Below are positions 16,746 to 25,639 of a stretch of 56,607 nt of DNA, one piece after another; positions within the stretch are counted from its first letter, which is position 1; the number at the start of each line of letters is the position of its first letter. Under the pieces are notes generated by a model that was given only the letters and a program-made list of their open reading frames with translations, was not told where the DNA came from and searched no databases. This stretch comes from Thermoprotei archaeon (lineage in GTDB: Archaea; Thermoproteota; Thermoprotei; Thermofilales; B15-G2), in NCBI GenBank assembly GCA_003649445.1, contig QMRV01000011.1, forward strand, positions 1 to 56,607. The letters are read 5' to 3'. The position numbers were made by a program, and so were the translations under genes.

Positions 16746-17726
16746 ATGAATGAACTCATATTAGGAACACTTGCTGGAGTAGAAAAAGCTGTAATTAAAG
16801 AAATTAAACTAAAAGACCCTGCAGCTACAGCTCATAGGCTCTCTGACGAAAGAGTACTCGTAGAAAACCTTTCTGAGGAAAGAGCGTTGACTTTAAGCAC
16901 AGTGCTCTTCATAGCTAGAGTACTAGGTGTAGCTGAGCTGGAAGCTATTTCAGTTAAGAGACTAAGATATGCTATTAGAGAACTACTCTCAAGGACGTTT
17001 AAGCCAGAAAATATCGACAAACTAGCTGTAAGAGCACACATTCCTATGCACACTTTTTCAGAAAACTTTTTAGAAAAAATAGTAGCCAGAGAAATTAAAA
17101 GAGTGTGGAAAATAGACTGTAGCCCTAGGGCTACAAGGAAGCTTAGAGCAGAACTCTACGGAAAAACTCTCTACCTAGCGATCGAAGTGAAAGGAGCACT
17201 TCACCAAAGATCATACTATGTTTACAAACATCCAGCTCCACTAAGCCCTATTGTCGCATGTGCATCTCTGATTTTAGCTGAAGTAGAATCTAAGTCAAGT
17301 ATTTATGATCCTTTTGTCGGCTCTGGGACAACACTAATAGAGACGGCAAAAATACTAGAAAACGTATACTGTATAGGAAGTGACATTTCTAGAAAATATA
17401 TTCTATGCGCCTTACATAATTCAAGAGAAGCTGAAGTAGAAATAGACTTGTTTACAGCAGACTTTAAATTCACTCCAATAAAGAACTGTGATTATATTAT
17501 AGCGGATCCTCCTCGAGGAATTAGAATGAAGTCGTCAAATATCAAAGAAATTTTAGAAAAATTAATAAAAATATCGGAGAAAATAGTTTCACAGAAACTA
17601 ATATTAATAACTCCGTACGTAAACATAGTAACTAAAATAAAAACTGAGCTTGTGCTCGAAGATATCTATGTAGTAAAATCGTCTGGCACTAAGCTTAGGA
17701 TTCTTTTATATAAGTCGTCTTGCTAG
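16746..17726 (+). CDS. THUMP-domain tRNA guanine-N2 methyltransferase (Trm14/TrmG10 type)
   Basis: 326 residues from ATG 16746. The N-terminal 150 residues fit a THUMP RNA-binding module with the linker seen in Trm14 and TrmG10 (ALHQRSYYVYKHPAPLSP). The Rossmann SAM domain shows YDPFVGSGTTLIE (motif I, about 187-199) and ADPPRG (about 253-258) in the catalytic motif IV position, where N2-guanine enzymes usually have DPPY/DPPYG. An in-frame TTG at 16737 inside thrC is a less likely start. The enzyme probably methylates a guanosine in tRNA; which one cannot be told. Its 3' end overlaps the convergent gene by 32 bases. Confidence 0.85.
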   Translation: MNELILGTLAGVEKAVIKEIKLKDPAATAHRLSDERVLVENLSEERALTLSTVLFIARVLGVAELEAISVKRLRYAIRELLSRTFKPENIDKLAVRAHIPMHTFSENFLEKIVAREIKRVWKIDCSPRATRKLRAELYGKTLYLAIEVKGALHQRSYYVYKHPAPLSPIVACASLILAEVESKSSIYDPFVGSGTTLIETAKILENVYCIGSDISRKYILCALHNSREAEVEIDLFTADFKFTPIKNCDYIIADPPRGIRMKSSNIKEILEKLIKISEKIVSQKLILITPYVNIVTKIKTELVLEDIYVVKSSGTKLRILLYKSSC

Positions 17727-18648
17727 CACTTACAGGAAAGCCTCCCTTACTCTCAATATAACTTAAAGCTTCTTTAAGCGTAAAACATTCCTCGAAGACA
17801 AGCTTCTTTATGTCTTCGGATAAAAGCTCCGAAGCTCTTTTCGGGTCTATTAGCTTATAATTCTCTAAAATTTTCTCGTAAATAGGCATAAGACTAGATG
17901 TAATTCTAATAGGCTCCTTTTTAATCGAACACAGTCTTTTTTTCAATTTTATTATAATATCGTTTAAAGTATTGAGATCTATAGCTCCTTCATCGTAAAG
18001 AAGAGATAAATAGAAGTCTTTACTAACGTATACTATTACAGTATTGCTATTATTTATTCTAGCTTTAACAAAATCTATCGATAAATCCCAAAAACTCTGT
18101 ATTTTTCTAATAAGTTTGATTATACTTCTTTGGACACCCTCACCTAAATTGACTCCATCAATAGATACTTTATTCTTATAGTAAACTATTATGCTTTTTA
18201 TTCCTTTTTTAGCCATCAAAGTATTTTTAAAATAAAGCAGAGAATAATTATGTACGCCCATATAGTATACAAGAAACTTGTTTATTTCTCGCCTTAAATC
18301 CTTGAGTTTACCTCCATTGCTATAAACTTCTTTTCTTAACGCTAAAAGTTCTTTTAGAAAAGAATTTATTTCATCAGGTGAAACAGGAGTTTTTGAAAGA
18401 AAATATACTAAAGCCAAGCCTCCATTTCTACGAGAAAAATAAAAGCTTTTATCACCTATTTCCAGCTTTCCTTCCTGCTCTATACCTAAATCTCTACATA
18501 GCTGCAGCAACATTGATACAACAGTTCCCGCAAGTTTTTCACTATAGTCTTCTCTCTCGAGACTAAGATCAGCTAAGTGAACTCTTAAATCATACTCCAT
18601 GTGTCCGTTCTCGCTTGCAACAATGAGGTTCTCAAACAAACCTGACAT
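17695..18648 (-). CDS. Uncharacterised 317-residue protein
   Basis: No signal peptide or membrane helices. The N-terminal 90 residues (MEYDLRVHLADLS ... IGDKSFYFSRRNGGLALVYFLSK) have the strand order of a roadblock/longin-like fold, and the C-terminal half is helical and Lys-rich. A second alpha-beta stretch occurs at about 145-235 (KGIKSIIVYYKNKVSIDG). I cannot assign a family. It is transcribed away from the HAD gene and converges on the THUMP methyltransferase with a 32-base overlap. The AT-rich third codon positions match its neighbours. Confidence 0.65.
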   Translation of the reverse strand: MSGLFENLIVASENGHMEYDLRVHLADLSLEREDYSEKLAGTVVSMLLQLCRDLGIEQEGKLEIGDKSFYFSRRNGGLALVYFLSKTPVSPDEINSFLKELLALRKEVYSNGGKLKDLRREINKFLVYYMGVHNYSLLYFKNTLMAKKGIKSIIVYYKNKVSIDGVNLGEGVQRSIIKLIRKIQSFWDLSIDFVKARINNSNTVIVYVSKDFYLSLLYDEGAIDLNTLNDIIIKLKKRLCSIKKEPIRITSSLMPIYEKILENYKLIDPKRASELLSEDIKKLVFEECFTLKEALSYIESKGGFPVSASKTTYIKES

Positions 18649-18795
18649 TACCTTATTGGATTAGTACTCGAGGAAATTAATATCCTTTATGCTCAACTAG
18701 CTAAACGGTAACGTGACCTTTACATACAGCCACCTTAATTAACGACTTAAGGCAAACAGCATTATTTATATCAAGGGTAAAGAAAACAATTACCT

Positions 18796-19464
18796 ATGAA
18801 TATGAAAGTCCATGGTATAGTATTTGACCTTTATGGAACACTCGTTTACGCTGAAAAACCTATTTCATTTGAAGATCTATCATCAATTTTACTTGAAAAC
18901 GGCTACGAAGTATACGCTCAGGAATTAAGAGCAGCCTATCTCTATGTCCTTTTTGTAGACTATCCTCGAGAAAAATACAGTAATTTTGAAGAATTTTTCA
19001 GAAAAGTATGCGACCGCCTCTACATAAAAGTAGATAACGAATCTTTAAAGAAAATAGTTAGCTTTTATAGTCGTACTAGAAACAAATTTTTCCCCGAAGT
19101 CCTTGAGGTACTTGAAGAACTTAAAAATAAAGACTTAAAAATGGCTGTAGTCACTTCTGTTCCTCTTTTTGCTATTCAGGATATATTGTCTACTTTGAAA
19201 AAATACATGACTGTAGTAACTAGCAGAGATACTGGGTGCGTCAAGCCTAATCCACGTATGTTCACATATGCTTTGAGCACGCTTAGTCTCCGACCAGAAG
19301 AAGTACTGAGCGTAGGCGACGACTATTACCTAGACTTAGCTATACCTAGGAAAATGGGCATGAAAACTGCTCTTGTAGCGAGAGGATACTCTGTAATTCC
19401 CTATAGGTTTTCATGTGATTTTATATTAAATGACTTGAAAGATCTATTAAGGTATTTAGATTAA
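18796..19464 (+). CDS. HAD-superfamily hydrolase
   Basis: 222 residues. Motif I is VFDLYGTLV: the nucleophile Asp is present, but the second Asp of DxD is Tyr, as in L-2-haloacid dehalogenases and their relatives. Motif II is VVTS, motif III is the Lys in VKPNPRMF, and motif IV is VGDDYYLDL. A helical cap fits residues 20-90. It could be a haloacid dehalogenase-like hydrolase or a phosphatase; the Tyr favours the former subfamily by analogy only. TATTTATATC (about 18763-18772) is some 28 bases before ATG 18796. An inverted repeat CCTTAA/TTAAGG (18733-18738 and 18747-18752) lies further upstream. Confidence 0.87.
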   Translation: MNMKVHGIVFDLYGTLVYAEKPISFEDLSSILLENGYEVYAQELRAAYLYVLFVDYPREKYSNFEEFFRKVCDRLYIKVDNESLKKIVSFYSRTRNKFFPEVLEVLEELKNKDLKMAVVTSVPLFAIQDILSTLKKYMTVVTSRDTGCVKPNPRMFTYALSTLSLRPEEVLSVGDDYYLDLAIPRKMGMKTALVARGYSVIPYRFSCDFILNDLKDLLRYLD

Positions 19465-19521
19465 TTTCTTAGGTTTAAAGTATTTGAAATATGGTAAGTA
19501 GCTCAGGAGGGACGAAAGTCG

Positions 19522-21195
19522 TCACATTTCAGTATACTGGATCTTCATCCTCGCTTCCTCGATTTTCCTCAAGAAAAGTTTCTTCAGCTCTGCTTTATAT
19601 TCTTTCTCAATAGAGAGAATATTCTCGAGAAGCTTTAGGGCCGTGGATATTCTCTTCTCTTCTAAGAATATGAGCAAACACTTTGTATTTAGTGATATTA
19701 GCGTCCCACCTGACCCAAGCTTTATTCGCAGAGGTATGCTTGATACTATCTTTATGCATTTATCTAGGTTTCCTTCTTTGAGCGCAATGTATGCTTCCCG
19801 AAGTCTCTTAAAGTCTTCGAGTGCTTTAAGCTCGGGTAGAAAATGTGTTTTCAAAAAAGCTGGGCGTTCGTCGGGATAGTGCTCGTCATAGGCGTATATT
19901 GTTGTTTCAAGCAGACTTCGAGAAAACTCTCTAGATATTCTCTTTAAGTCAGCGGGTAGTGGTACATCTAGTCTTTTAGCAGTACTCTCTATTAAATCCG
20001 TCCACTTGTCATAGTCTATTTCCAAGCCCTTCGCTAGTTCTGCTAAGATCTTTAAAGCAATAGAGACTCCCCTTTCTACTGTACTCCAATCAATATTCTC
20101 GGGTACATCTTTATCCGTATGATAGTACTGCATGTATTCGTCGAGAGTATGTAATGTCAGTGCGGGTACTCCTTTAGATGAAAAAGCGTAGCTATCCATG
20201 TAGCTGCTATCGTACTCCGCCTTAATTCCAGAAAGCTTTTCTGCTAAAAACATGTAGTCGGGTCCAGACACACTTAATTTGACGTCTCCTTTCGCCAAAA
20301 CATCGACGTTCACTACGGCATAGATTTTACTTAGAGCTTTCTTTGACTCAAGCGAATTAACATAGTATCTTGAACCCCATGTCCAATAATATGAGGAAAA
20401 ACAGGGAGCCCCTGCCTCCTCTGCTGTAAACGACACGAGTTTAATTGTTCTTTTAAGAAAGCTATTCTTTAACTGTTCGGCTGCAGCTATAAGCAAGGAT
20501 ACTCCTAAGCAGTTGTCGGCTGCGCCTGTAAGCCAGTGGTCGTGGTGAGCTATAAGAAGGACTTCTTCATCACTGTGTCCGTATATAATCCCCTCGATGT
20601 TATATCCAGTAGAGCTCAATACATTGGTTTCGACCAGTACTCGTATTTTTTCTCCTTCTCTTTTAGCTAACTTTAAGCCGTCCTCCTTTTTAACCATTAC
20701 TGCAGGAATTGGAGGCGGCATTTCGCCGCATCCCCAACGATAGTCTTTAACTCCAGTGACAACTATCCTTCTGTAGACCCCCGGGTAAGAATCATAGGCT
20801 ATTAGCCCAACAGCTCCTACTTCAACTGCTTTGGCGTAGTAGTCTTCAACAAAATCTACGTCTCCTGGAGGTATTTGAACTAACACTATTTTCCCACAGG
20901 CCTTTTTCCACTTTTTATCTCTAATATGTGTTATATGAATTAATGTGCTTTCTTCATCAAAAGAAAGAGAATAGGGCAAAGCTATAGACTTTATCTTAAT
21001 ATTTTTACCCTCCACTATAGAATATTTTTCTCTCCAATTCATTACTGGTACTTCTTGAATATTTATTTCAGATACATATTTTTCTAATCTGTTTTTAATA
21101 AAATCTACTACTCTTTTTTCCTCACTAGATCCAGCTATGATTTCTCCGAAGGACAAAAGCCCTTTTAGAATACTCTTTATCTTGTTTAAAAACAC
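19522..21195 (-). CDS. M28-family zinc aminopeptidase with PA-type insert
   Basis: 557 residues, GTG start, no clear signal peptide, so probably cytosolic. The co-catalytic metal site is intact: H217 and D219 in AHHDHW, D227 in GAADN, E259 and E260 in FTAEEAG, D298 in VNVDV and H359 in YYHTDKD. Residues about 85-190 resemble a PA insert (KIVLVQIPPG ... VGAVGLIAYDS). The C-terminal 190 residues are helical and Glu/Lys-rich. It probably trims peptides from the N-terminus. It is useful as an in-window comparison for the M28-like domain at 31-36 kb, where several of these residues are missing. Confidence 0.9.
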   Translation of the reverse strand: MFLNKIKSILKGLLSFGEIIAGSSEEKRVVDFIKNRLEKYVSEINIQEVPVMNWREKYSIVEGKNIKIKSIALPYSLSFDEESTLIHITHIRDKKWKKACGKIVLVQIPPGDVDFVEDYYAKAVEVGAVGLIAYDSYPGVYRRIVVTGVKDYRWGCGEMPPPIPAVMVKKEDGLKLAKREGEKIRVLVETNVLSSTGYNIEGIIYGHSDEEVLLIAHHDHWLTGAADNCLGVSLLIAAAEQLKNSFLKRTIKLVSFTAEEAGAPCFSSYYWTWGSRYYVNSLESKKALSKIYAVVNVDVLAKGDVKLSVSGPDYMFLAEKLSGIKAEYDSSYMDSYAFSSKGVPALTLHTLDEYMQYYHTDKDVPENIDWSTVERGVSIALKILAELAKGLEIDYDKWTDLIESTAKRLDVPLPADLKRISREFSRSLLETTIYAYDEHYPDERPAFLKTHFLPELKALEDFKRLREAYIALKEGNLDKCIKIVSSIPLRIKLGSGGTLISLNTKCLLIFLEEKRISTALKLLENILSIEKEYKAELKKLFLRKIEEARMKIQYTEM

Positions 21196-21324
21196 GAGAA
21201 TATATTGCGGAGAAAAATATATTTTCTGAACTATCGTATACTAGTATTCGACAAAATATTCTTTACCTTAAGCCATTAACTAATTTACTATTAGCGATTA
21301 CTTTAAACAGTTTTTAACAATAGA

Positions 21325-21333
21325 ACTTAAATT
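21325..21333 (+). promoter_or_regulatory. TATA box of acyl-CoA synthetase alpha gene
   Basis: ACTTAAATT is centred 26 bases before ATG 21355, the standard archaeal spacing for a leaderless transcript. Confidence 0.5.
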
Positions 21334-21354
21334 CTATTACTCCCTATATCTTGC

Positions 21355-22797
21355 ATGAGTAAAGAATTAGATGGATTCTTTAATCCTAGAGGCGTAGCAA
21401 TAATAGGTGCTTCAAGAGAACCTGGAGCAGTGGGGAGAATTATTCTAGAGAACTTCTTGAGTAACAAGAAAAAAGGGATTTTTAAGGGTGAAGTTTACCC
21501 AGTTAACCCTAAAGCTAATGAAATAGCTGGTGTAAAATGTTACCCAAGTGTTAGAGACATCTCCGGAGACGTTGATTTAAGTGTCGTATGTGTCCCCGCG
21601 AGAATAGTGCCGCGAATTATTGAAGACTGCGGTGTAAAGGGAATTAAGTGTGTTATAGTTATTTCAGCAGGATTTTCTGAAGTAGGTAACCACGCTCTTG
21701 AACAGAAGCTTGTTGATACAGCACAAAAGTACGGTGTTAGAATAATTGGTCCAAACTGTATAGGCATATATGATCCTTGGAGCGGCGTAGATACTCTTTT
21801 TATACCGACCTACAAGAACAGCCCAAAAGGCCCTCTGCTATCAATGCCTAGACCTAGGAGAGGACATATAGCTTTTATTAGTCAGAGCGGTGCTTTTGGC
21901 GCAGCTGTACTAGACTACTTTGCTGGAACAGACTTAGGGCTCTCTAAGTTTATTTCATACGGCAATAAATGCGACGTAGATGAAGCAGATCTACTCGAGT
22001 ATTTAGCTGAAGATGACTTGACGAAAGCTATTATGGTTTACATAGAAAACATAAAGGAAGGCAGAAAATTCATAGAAATAGCTAGGAAAGTCGCCTTAAA
22101 GAAACCTATAGTTGTCCTCAAGTCTGGTAGAACTGCGGCAGGCGCTAAAGCTGCGACTTCTCATACTGGTGCTCTAGCTGGAGTAGACGCGATATATGAT
22201 GCTGCCTTTAAGCAGTGCGGAGTAATTAGAGCTAGAGACATGGAAGAATTCTGCGACATGGCTAAAGCTCTTGCAATGCAGCCTCCAGCTAAAGGCGACA
22301 GAATAGCCGTGGTTACTGACGGCGGAGGATGCGGCGTAATGGCCTCCGATGAAATAGAGTTTCAGGGAATGAAATTAGCTGAATTCAGTAAGGAGACTTT
22401 AGAGAAGTTCGAGGAACTCAAGAAGCAGGGAATTCTAAGAGACTTCGCTGTCACAACAGATCCAGTAGACTTAACTGGCTCAGCTGACGACAAAGGGTTC
22501 ATAGAGTCCCTGAAGCTTGTTTTAAGAGACCCTAATGTAGATGGCGTAGTTCTCTTACCCATGCACCAAGTACCGCTAGTAACTACAGACCTTCCCAAGA
22601 AACTCTCCAAGATAATTAAAGAATACGGTAAACCAGTAGTAGTATGCGATATAGGCGAAGCAGATATGGCTAAGTACTATAGAAGGCTTTTCGACGAAGA
22701 AGGCATACCGACATACCCGACTCCAGAAAGAGCTGTCAGAGCAATTAAAGCGCTAGTAGAGTACGGCAAAATACTAGAAAAACTCTCAAGCGAGTAA
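21355..22797 (+). CDS. acdA: ADP-forming acyl/acetyl-CoA synthetase, alpha subunit
   Basis: Makes ATP from acyl-CoA plus ADP and phosphate, the archaeal energy-saving step of peptide and sugar fermentation. The N-terminal CoA-binding Rossmann domain shows VAIIGASREPGAVG (14-27), followed by ligase-CoA domains with FISQSGAFG (174-182) and the loop TSHTGALAG with the phospho-carrying H270. Length (480) matches a separate alpha subunit. The beta (ATP-grasp) subunit is not in the window, and neither ATP-grasp-like protein here resembles it. Which acyl group is used cannot be told. It ends one base before the convergent toroid gene. Confidence 0.92.
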   Translation: MSKELDGFFNPRGVAIIGASREPGAVGRIILENFLSNKKKGIFKGEVYPVNPKANEIAGVKCYPSVRDISGDVDLSVVCVPARIVPRIIEDCGVKGIKCVIVISAGFSEVGNHALEQKLVDTAQKYGVRIIGPNCIGIYDPWSGVDTLFIPTYKNSPKGPLLSMPRPRRGHIAFISQSGAFGAAVLDYFAGTDLGLSKFISYGNKCDVDEADLLEYLAEDDLTKAIMVYIENIKEGRKFIEIARKVALKKPIVVLKSGRTAAGAKAATSHTGALAGVDAIYDAAFKQCGVIRARDMEEFCDMAKALAMQPPAKGDRIAVVTDGGGCGVMASDEIEFQGMKLAEFSKETLEKFEELKKQGILRDFAVTTDPVDLTGSADDKGFIESLKLVLRDPNVDGVVLLPMHQVPLVTTDLPKKLSKIIKEYGKPVVVCDIGEADMAKYYRRLFDEEGIPTYPTPERAVRAIKALVEYGKILEKLSSE

Positions 22798-22798
22798 A

Positions 22799-23917
22799 CT
22801 ATTCTAAGGCTTTAACTAGCTCAGCTAAGCCGTGTAAAATCTCTCCTGATGTGACATTATCCGTCTTCTCTAGTCCTATTTTCCGCGGAAAACCTCCATT
22901 TGGATTCTGGTGCTTCTTTAAGAAAACTAGCGTTTTGTAAACATTTTCTTTGAATAACTTTAAGTAAGGTGCTGTTGCAGCTAAAGCTATTCCAAATGTC
23001 GAGAACAGCCTTGTTTTATGGTCTTTAGGTGAGTGTATACTCCAGTCAAAATCACCGTTTTCTTTCTGCATACTCCACATCCACTTCAATCCTTTTAATA
23101 CAGCTTCTTCTACGCGTTTACTCGGATACTCTCTATTTACTTGATTGAGAAAATACAGTGTCAAAGCATGATAATGGTAAGTTCTGCCTCCTGTCTCAGA
23201 GTAGGGGTACTCGCCTGACTCGAGCTGTGCTTCCAGAATTTGGTCTAGTACTATTTTAGCTTTTCTCAAGTACCGTTCAGGACATAAAAGTCTACTGGCA
23301 GTAAAAAGTAGTACTGCTACTGCAGCTCTCTGATTCCACGCTCTGTTGCCTACCCAGTAGCCCTTATTATCAATCATATGGCACACGAACTCTGCTGCCT
23401 TAAGGAAAGATATTCTCCAATGCTCGGCCTCGCTCAAGTCTAAGTTGTTTTTAACAGCTACTTCATAGGCGTTTACTACTACTTTGCCGTAAAGAACTGT
23501 CCCGAAAATACTAAAAGGCTCACGTATTATGTCGAGAACAGTACCGTCTTCGAAAACAACATTTAGCTTACTTCCAGGAGGCGCGTTTTTCTCATTCCAT
23601 CCAAAACTCTTCGGATATCCAGTATATCCATACCAGCAACCTGCGTCGCTCTGCTCTCTAACAAGATAATTTACCATTACTTTAGCTACCTCCCAGTACT
23701 CGGGTTTCCTGTAGGCTTCATATAGCTTTAAGTAGGCGTCAGCAGTCACGTAAGAGGCGTGGGGCCATGTAGGCTGAGGAGTGTGAGGGATAGTCTCTAG
23801 TAGTCCGCCGTAGTAGGGGCTATTAGGGTCCCAGCAAATATTGCTCCGAACATACTGCTCTAGAGGATAAAGAATAGATTCCGCTAGTTCTTTAATTGCA
23901 TCTAAAGACACACTCAT
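22799..23917 (-). CDS. Cytosolic alpha/alpha-toroid protein (terpenoid-cyclase/glycosidase-like fold)
   Basis: 372 residues with no signal. Repeated helical hairpins with G-[WF]-like turns (ADAYLKLYEAY, AAVAVLLFTASRL, YHYHALTLYFLNQ, STFGIALAATAPY, NPNGGFPR) indicate a six-hairpin or squalene-cyclase-like toroid. Aromatic residues and Asp/Glu in the loops (DFDWSIHSPKDH, ETGGRTYHYH) could line a sugar-binding pocket. It is related in layout to the membrane-anchored protein at 40.3-41.9 kb, though length and loops differ. A role in glycan or polyprenyl metabolism is possible but unproven. Confidence 0.7.
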   Translation of the reverse strand: MSVSLDAIKELAESILYPLEQYVRSNICWDPNSPYYGGLLETIPHTPQPTWPHASYVTADAYLKLYEAYRKPEYWEVAKVMVNYLVREQSDAGCWYGYTGYPKSFGWNEKNAPPGSKLNVVFEDGTVLDIIREPFSIFGTVLYGKVVVNAYEVAVKNNLDLSEAEHWRISFLKAAEFVCHMIDNKGYWVGNRAWNQRAAVAVLLFTASRLLCPERYLRKAKIVLDQILEAQLESGEYPYSETGGRTYHYHALTLYFLNQVNREYPSKRVEEAVLKGLKWMWSMQKENGDFDWSIHSPKDHKTRLFSTFGIALAATAPYLKLFKENVYKTLVFLKKHQNPNGGFPRKIGLEKTDNVTSGEILHGLAELVKALE

Positions 23918-24002
23918 TTTTTCAAAAGCTATGCTTGCCCAAAGTATTTATCATTAACGCGTCACGAAGATAAATTATTAAGTCTGACTTCAAGTAGAGT
24001 AA

Positions 24003-24160
24003 TAGATGATGAACTTGGGGCTCCGCTATTTGATGAGCGGTAGCCCCATCACTGATAATAAACTAAATAAGCCCGAATCTTCTATTAAAGTAATGGGATG
24101 AAGAATTCTTACGGGCGCTGACTACTCGGATGATTGGTGGGGACCTCGCTTCAGACCGCT
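24003..24160 (+). ncRNA. Candidate structured RNA region with GC-rich hairpins
   Basis: In the 422-base gap between the toroid gene and lysA the plus strand shows two strong hairpins in AT-rich surroundings. GGGGCT-CCGC (24017-24026) pairs with GCGG-T-AGCCCC (24037-24047) around a loop containing TGATGA. GCCCG (24071-24075) pairs with CGGGC (24112-24116), enclosing TCTTC/GAAGA. The first hairpin is flanked by ATGATGA (24006) and CTGA (24052), so it could be an irregular box C/D or a K-loop RNA. The same stretch also reads as 61 codons broken once by TGA, so a decayed gene is the alternative. Confidence 0.3.
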
Positions 24161-24239
24161 ATTCTATTGTTTCAAAATACTGTTGCTGTAGTTTGAGCTT
24201 CGGACAAAATTCTCAAAGTATTGAATACTGATGAAACTG

Positions 24240-24296
24240 GTATCAGAATCTCGCACCTTCATCAGCTTTCAGTAAGCCAATCCTTCATCACTCTAA
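24240..24296 (-). ncRNA. Box C/D sRNA (textbook geometry)
   Basis: Read on the minus strand: box C GTGATGA (24291-24285), 12-base guide AGGATTGGCTTA, box D' CTGA (24272-24269), 3-base spacer, box C' CTGATGA (24265-24259), 12-base guide AGGTGCGAGATT, box D CTGA (24246-24243). Both guides have the exact 12-base length preferred by archaeal double-guide C/D RNPs, and D and D' are perfect. Targets should be rRNA or tRNA segments complementary to each guide, methylated at the position pairing with the fifth base before D or D'. An AAATAAAGA element at 24320-24312 is about 25 bases upstream of box C. Confidence 0.82.
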
Positions 24297-24339
24297 CTAA
24301 GTATAAACCGGTCTTTATTTGGTTGCTGTCATAATTACT

Positions 24340-25554
24340 TCAAATCGTCATTAATCTTAGCAAGTCTTCTAGGCTTTCTCTTCTTCTAATAAGCTTTACT
24401 TCTCTCCCCTTAACTAGTATTTCTGGGGGTCTGGGTCTAGCGTTGTAGTTACTTGACATGGAGTAGCCGTATGCTCCCACATCATGTACAACTATTATGT
24501 CTCCCGGCACTACTTTAGGGAGCTCTACGTTTTCTGCAAAAACATCGGCTGACTCACATACCGGCCCTCCTATGGAGTATTTTTCTACGGGCTCGCTCTT
24601 GCCTAGTACTGTTATTTTATGTTTTGCTCCATAGAGAGCAGGTCTAATAAAATCACTCATGCCAGCGTCTACTAGTATCCATTTTCTGCCATAGACTTCT
24701 TTAACATAATTTACTTTAGTTAACAGGATTCCTGCTGAAGCTACAATAGCTCTGCCCGGCTCTAAAACGACTGTGGGCTCTTCTTCAAGAAAGTCTTTCA
24801 GTATAGGAGCTATCTCTGCAAATAGATTGTCTAGATTGAGAATTTCTCCTGTTTCATAAGAGTAGCCGAAGCCTCCGCCAATATTTACTACCTTTAAGTC
24901 TATTTTTGCTTCTTTAGTTAAGTTAAGAACTTCTTCAAGTGCCTTTACATAAGACTCTATTTCAAATATCTGTGATCCTATGTGAAAATGTACAGCACAC
25001 AAGTCTACATTATTCATTTTCTTTGAGATATCGACTGCTTTAATGAAATCTTTTGAATCTAAACCAAATTTATTTAATTTGCCTCCGGTAGCGATATGTT
25101 TATGTGTGCTTACTTCGATACCTGGGTTGAATCTTATCCCTACTTTTTGAATACTATTATTTCTTTTAGAGAAATTGTTAATGTATTTTAGTTCACTTAA
25201 ATTCTCTATATTAATTAACCACACTTTATTTTTAATTGCGTATTCTATTTCGTTAACTGATTTAGATACTCCGTTAAAAACTACTTTACTGGCGCCTGCT
25301 TTCATTGCTAGAAAAATTTCTCCCAGCGAAACTACTTCTGCTCCAGCTCCTTTCTCATGCAATAGTCTACACAAGTGTATATTTGAGTTAGCTTTATAAG
25401 CATAAGCTATTAATGGTTTTCTAAAATATTTTTCGGCAGTAGTTTTTATTTTATTAAAGTTATTTAACAGTATTTCAGCAAAATAAACATAGACCGGTGT
25501 GCCGTATTCTTCGACAATTTTAAACAATAGGTCTTCATACTGCTTTATGTACAC
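24340..25554 (-). CDS. lysA: Diaminopimelate decarboxylase
   Basis: Final step of lysine synthesis by the DAP route: meso-diaminopimelate to lysine plus CO2, PLP-dependent (alanine-racemase-like barrel). Lys54 in YAYKANSN is the PLP lysine. HFHIGSQ, GGGFGYSYETG and VLEPGRA are the cofactor-binding loops, and GGPVCESADVFA and YGYSMSSNYNARPRP are the C-terminal active-site motifs supplied across the dimer. Length (404) is normal. Start GTG 25554 lies about 27 bases after a TATA box, so the message is leaderless. Crenarchaea often use the LysW route for lysine, so a DAP-type LysA is informative for placing the organism. Confidence 0.93.
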   Translation of the reverse strand: MYIKQYEDLLFKIVEEYGTPVYVYFAEILLNNFNKIKTTAEKYFRKPLIAYAYKANSNIHLCRLLHEKGAGAEVVSLGEIFLAMKAGASKVVFNGVSKSVNEIEYAIKNKVWLINIENLSELKYINNFSKRNNSIQKVGIRFNPGIEVSTHKHIATGGKLNKFGLDSKDFIKAVDISKKMNNVDLCAVHFHIGSQIFEIESYVKALEEVLNLTKEAKIDLKVVNIGGGFGYSYETGEILNLDNLFAEIAPILKDFLEEEPTVVLEPGRAIVASAGILLTKVNYVKEVYGRKWILVDAGMSDFIRPALYGAKHKITVLGKSEPVEKYSIGGPVCESADVFAENVELPKVVPGDIIVVHDVGAYGYSMSSNYNARPRPPEILVKGREVKLIRRRESLEDLLRLMTI

Positions 25555-25574
25555 TTATTAACCTTTGATTTAAT

Positions 25575-25620
25575 TCTTATAAAGAATTCTAGCGATTTGC
25601 CGCGCTTAGTAATATATTTG
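25575..25620. promoter_or_regulatory. Bidirectional promoter between lysA and TIM-barrel gene
   Basis: TTTATAAGAATT on the minus strand (about 25576-25587) is some 27 bases before GTG 25554. AGTAATATATTT on the plus strand (about 25609-25620) is some 25 bases before GTG 25640. Both genes therefore appear leaderless and share an 85-base control region. Confidence 0.55.
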
Positions 25621-25639
25621 CTTGAACTGAGAGTATTTC

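Noticed and set aside
24098..24155. Third box C/D sRNA on the plus strand (ATGAAGA ... CTGA ... ATGAT ... CAGA)
   Set aside because: D' to C' and C' to D spacings (8 and about 15 bases) and weak C' and D boxes do not match the regular geometry of the other two.
24060..24170. tRNA, RNase P RNA or SRP RNA in the hairpin-rich gap
   Set aside because: No T-arm consensus, no GAGGAAAGTC-like RNase P core and no SRP GNAR/GGAA signature on either strand.
24006..24188. Open frame of 61 codons with one in-frame TGA, possibly a selenoprotein
   Set aside because: No SECIS-like element or known family; selenocysteine is confined to few archaeal lineages. The structured-RNA or relic-gene readings are simpler.
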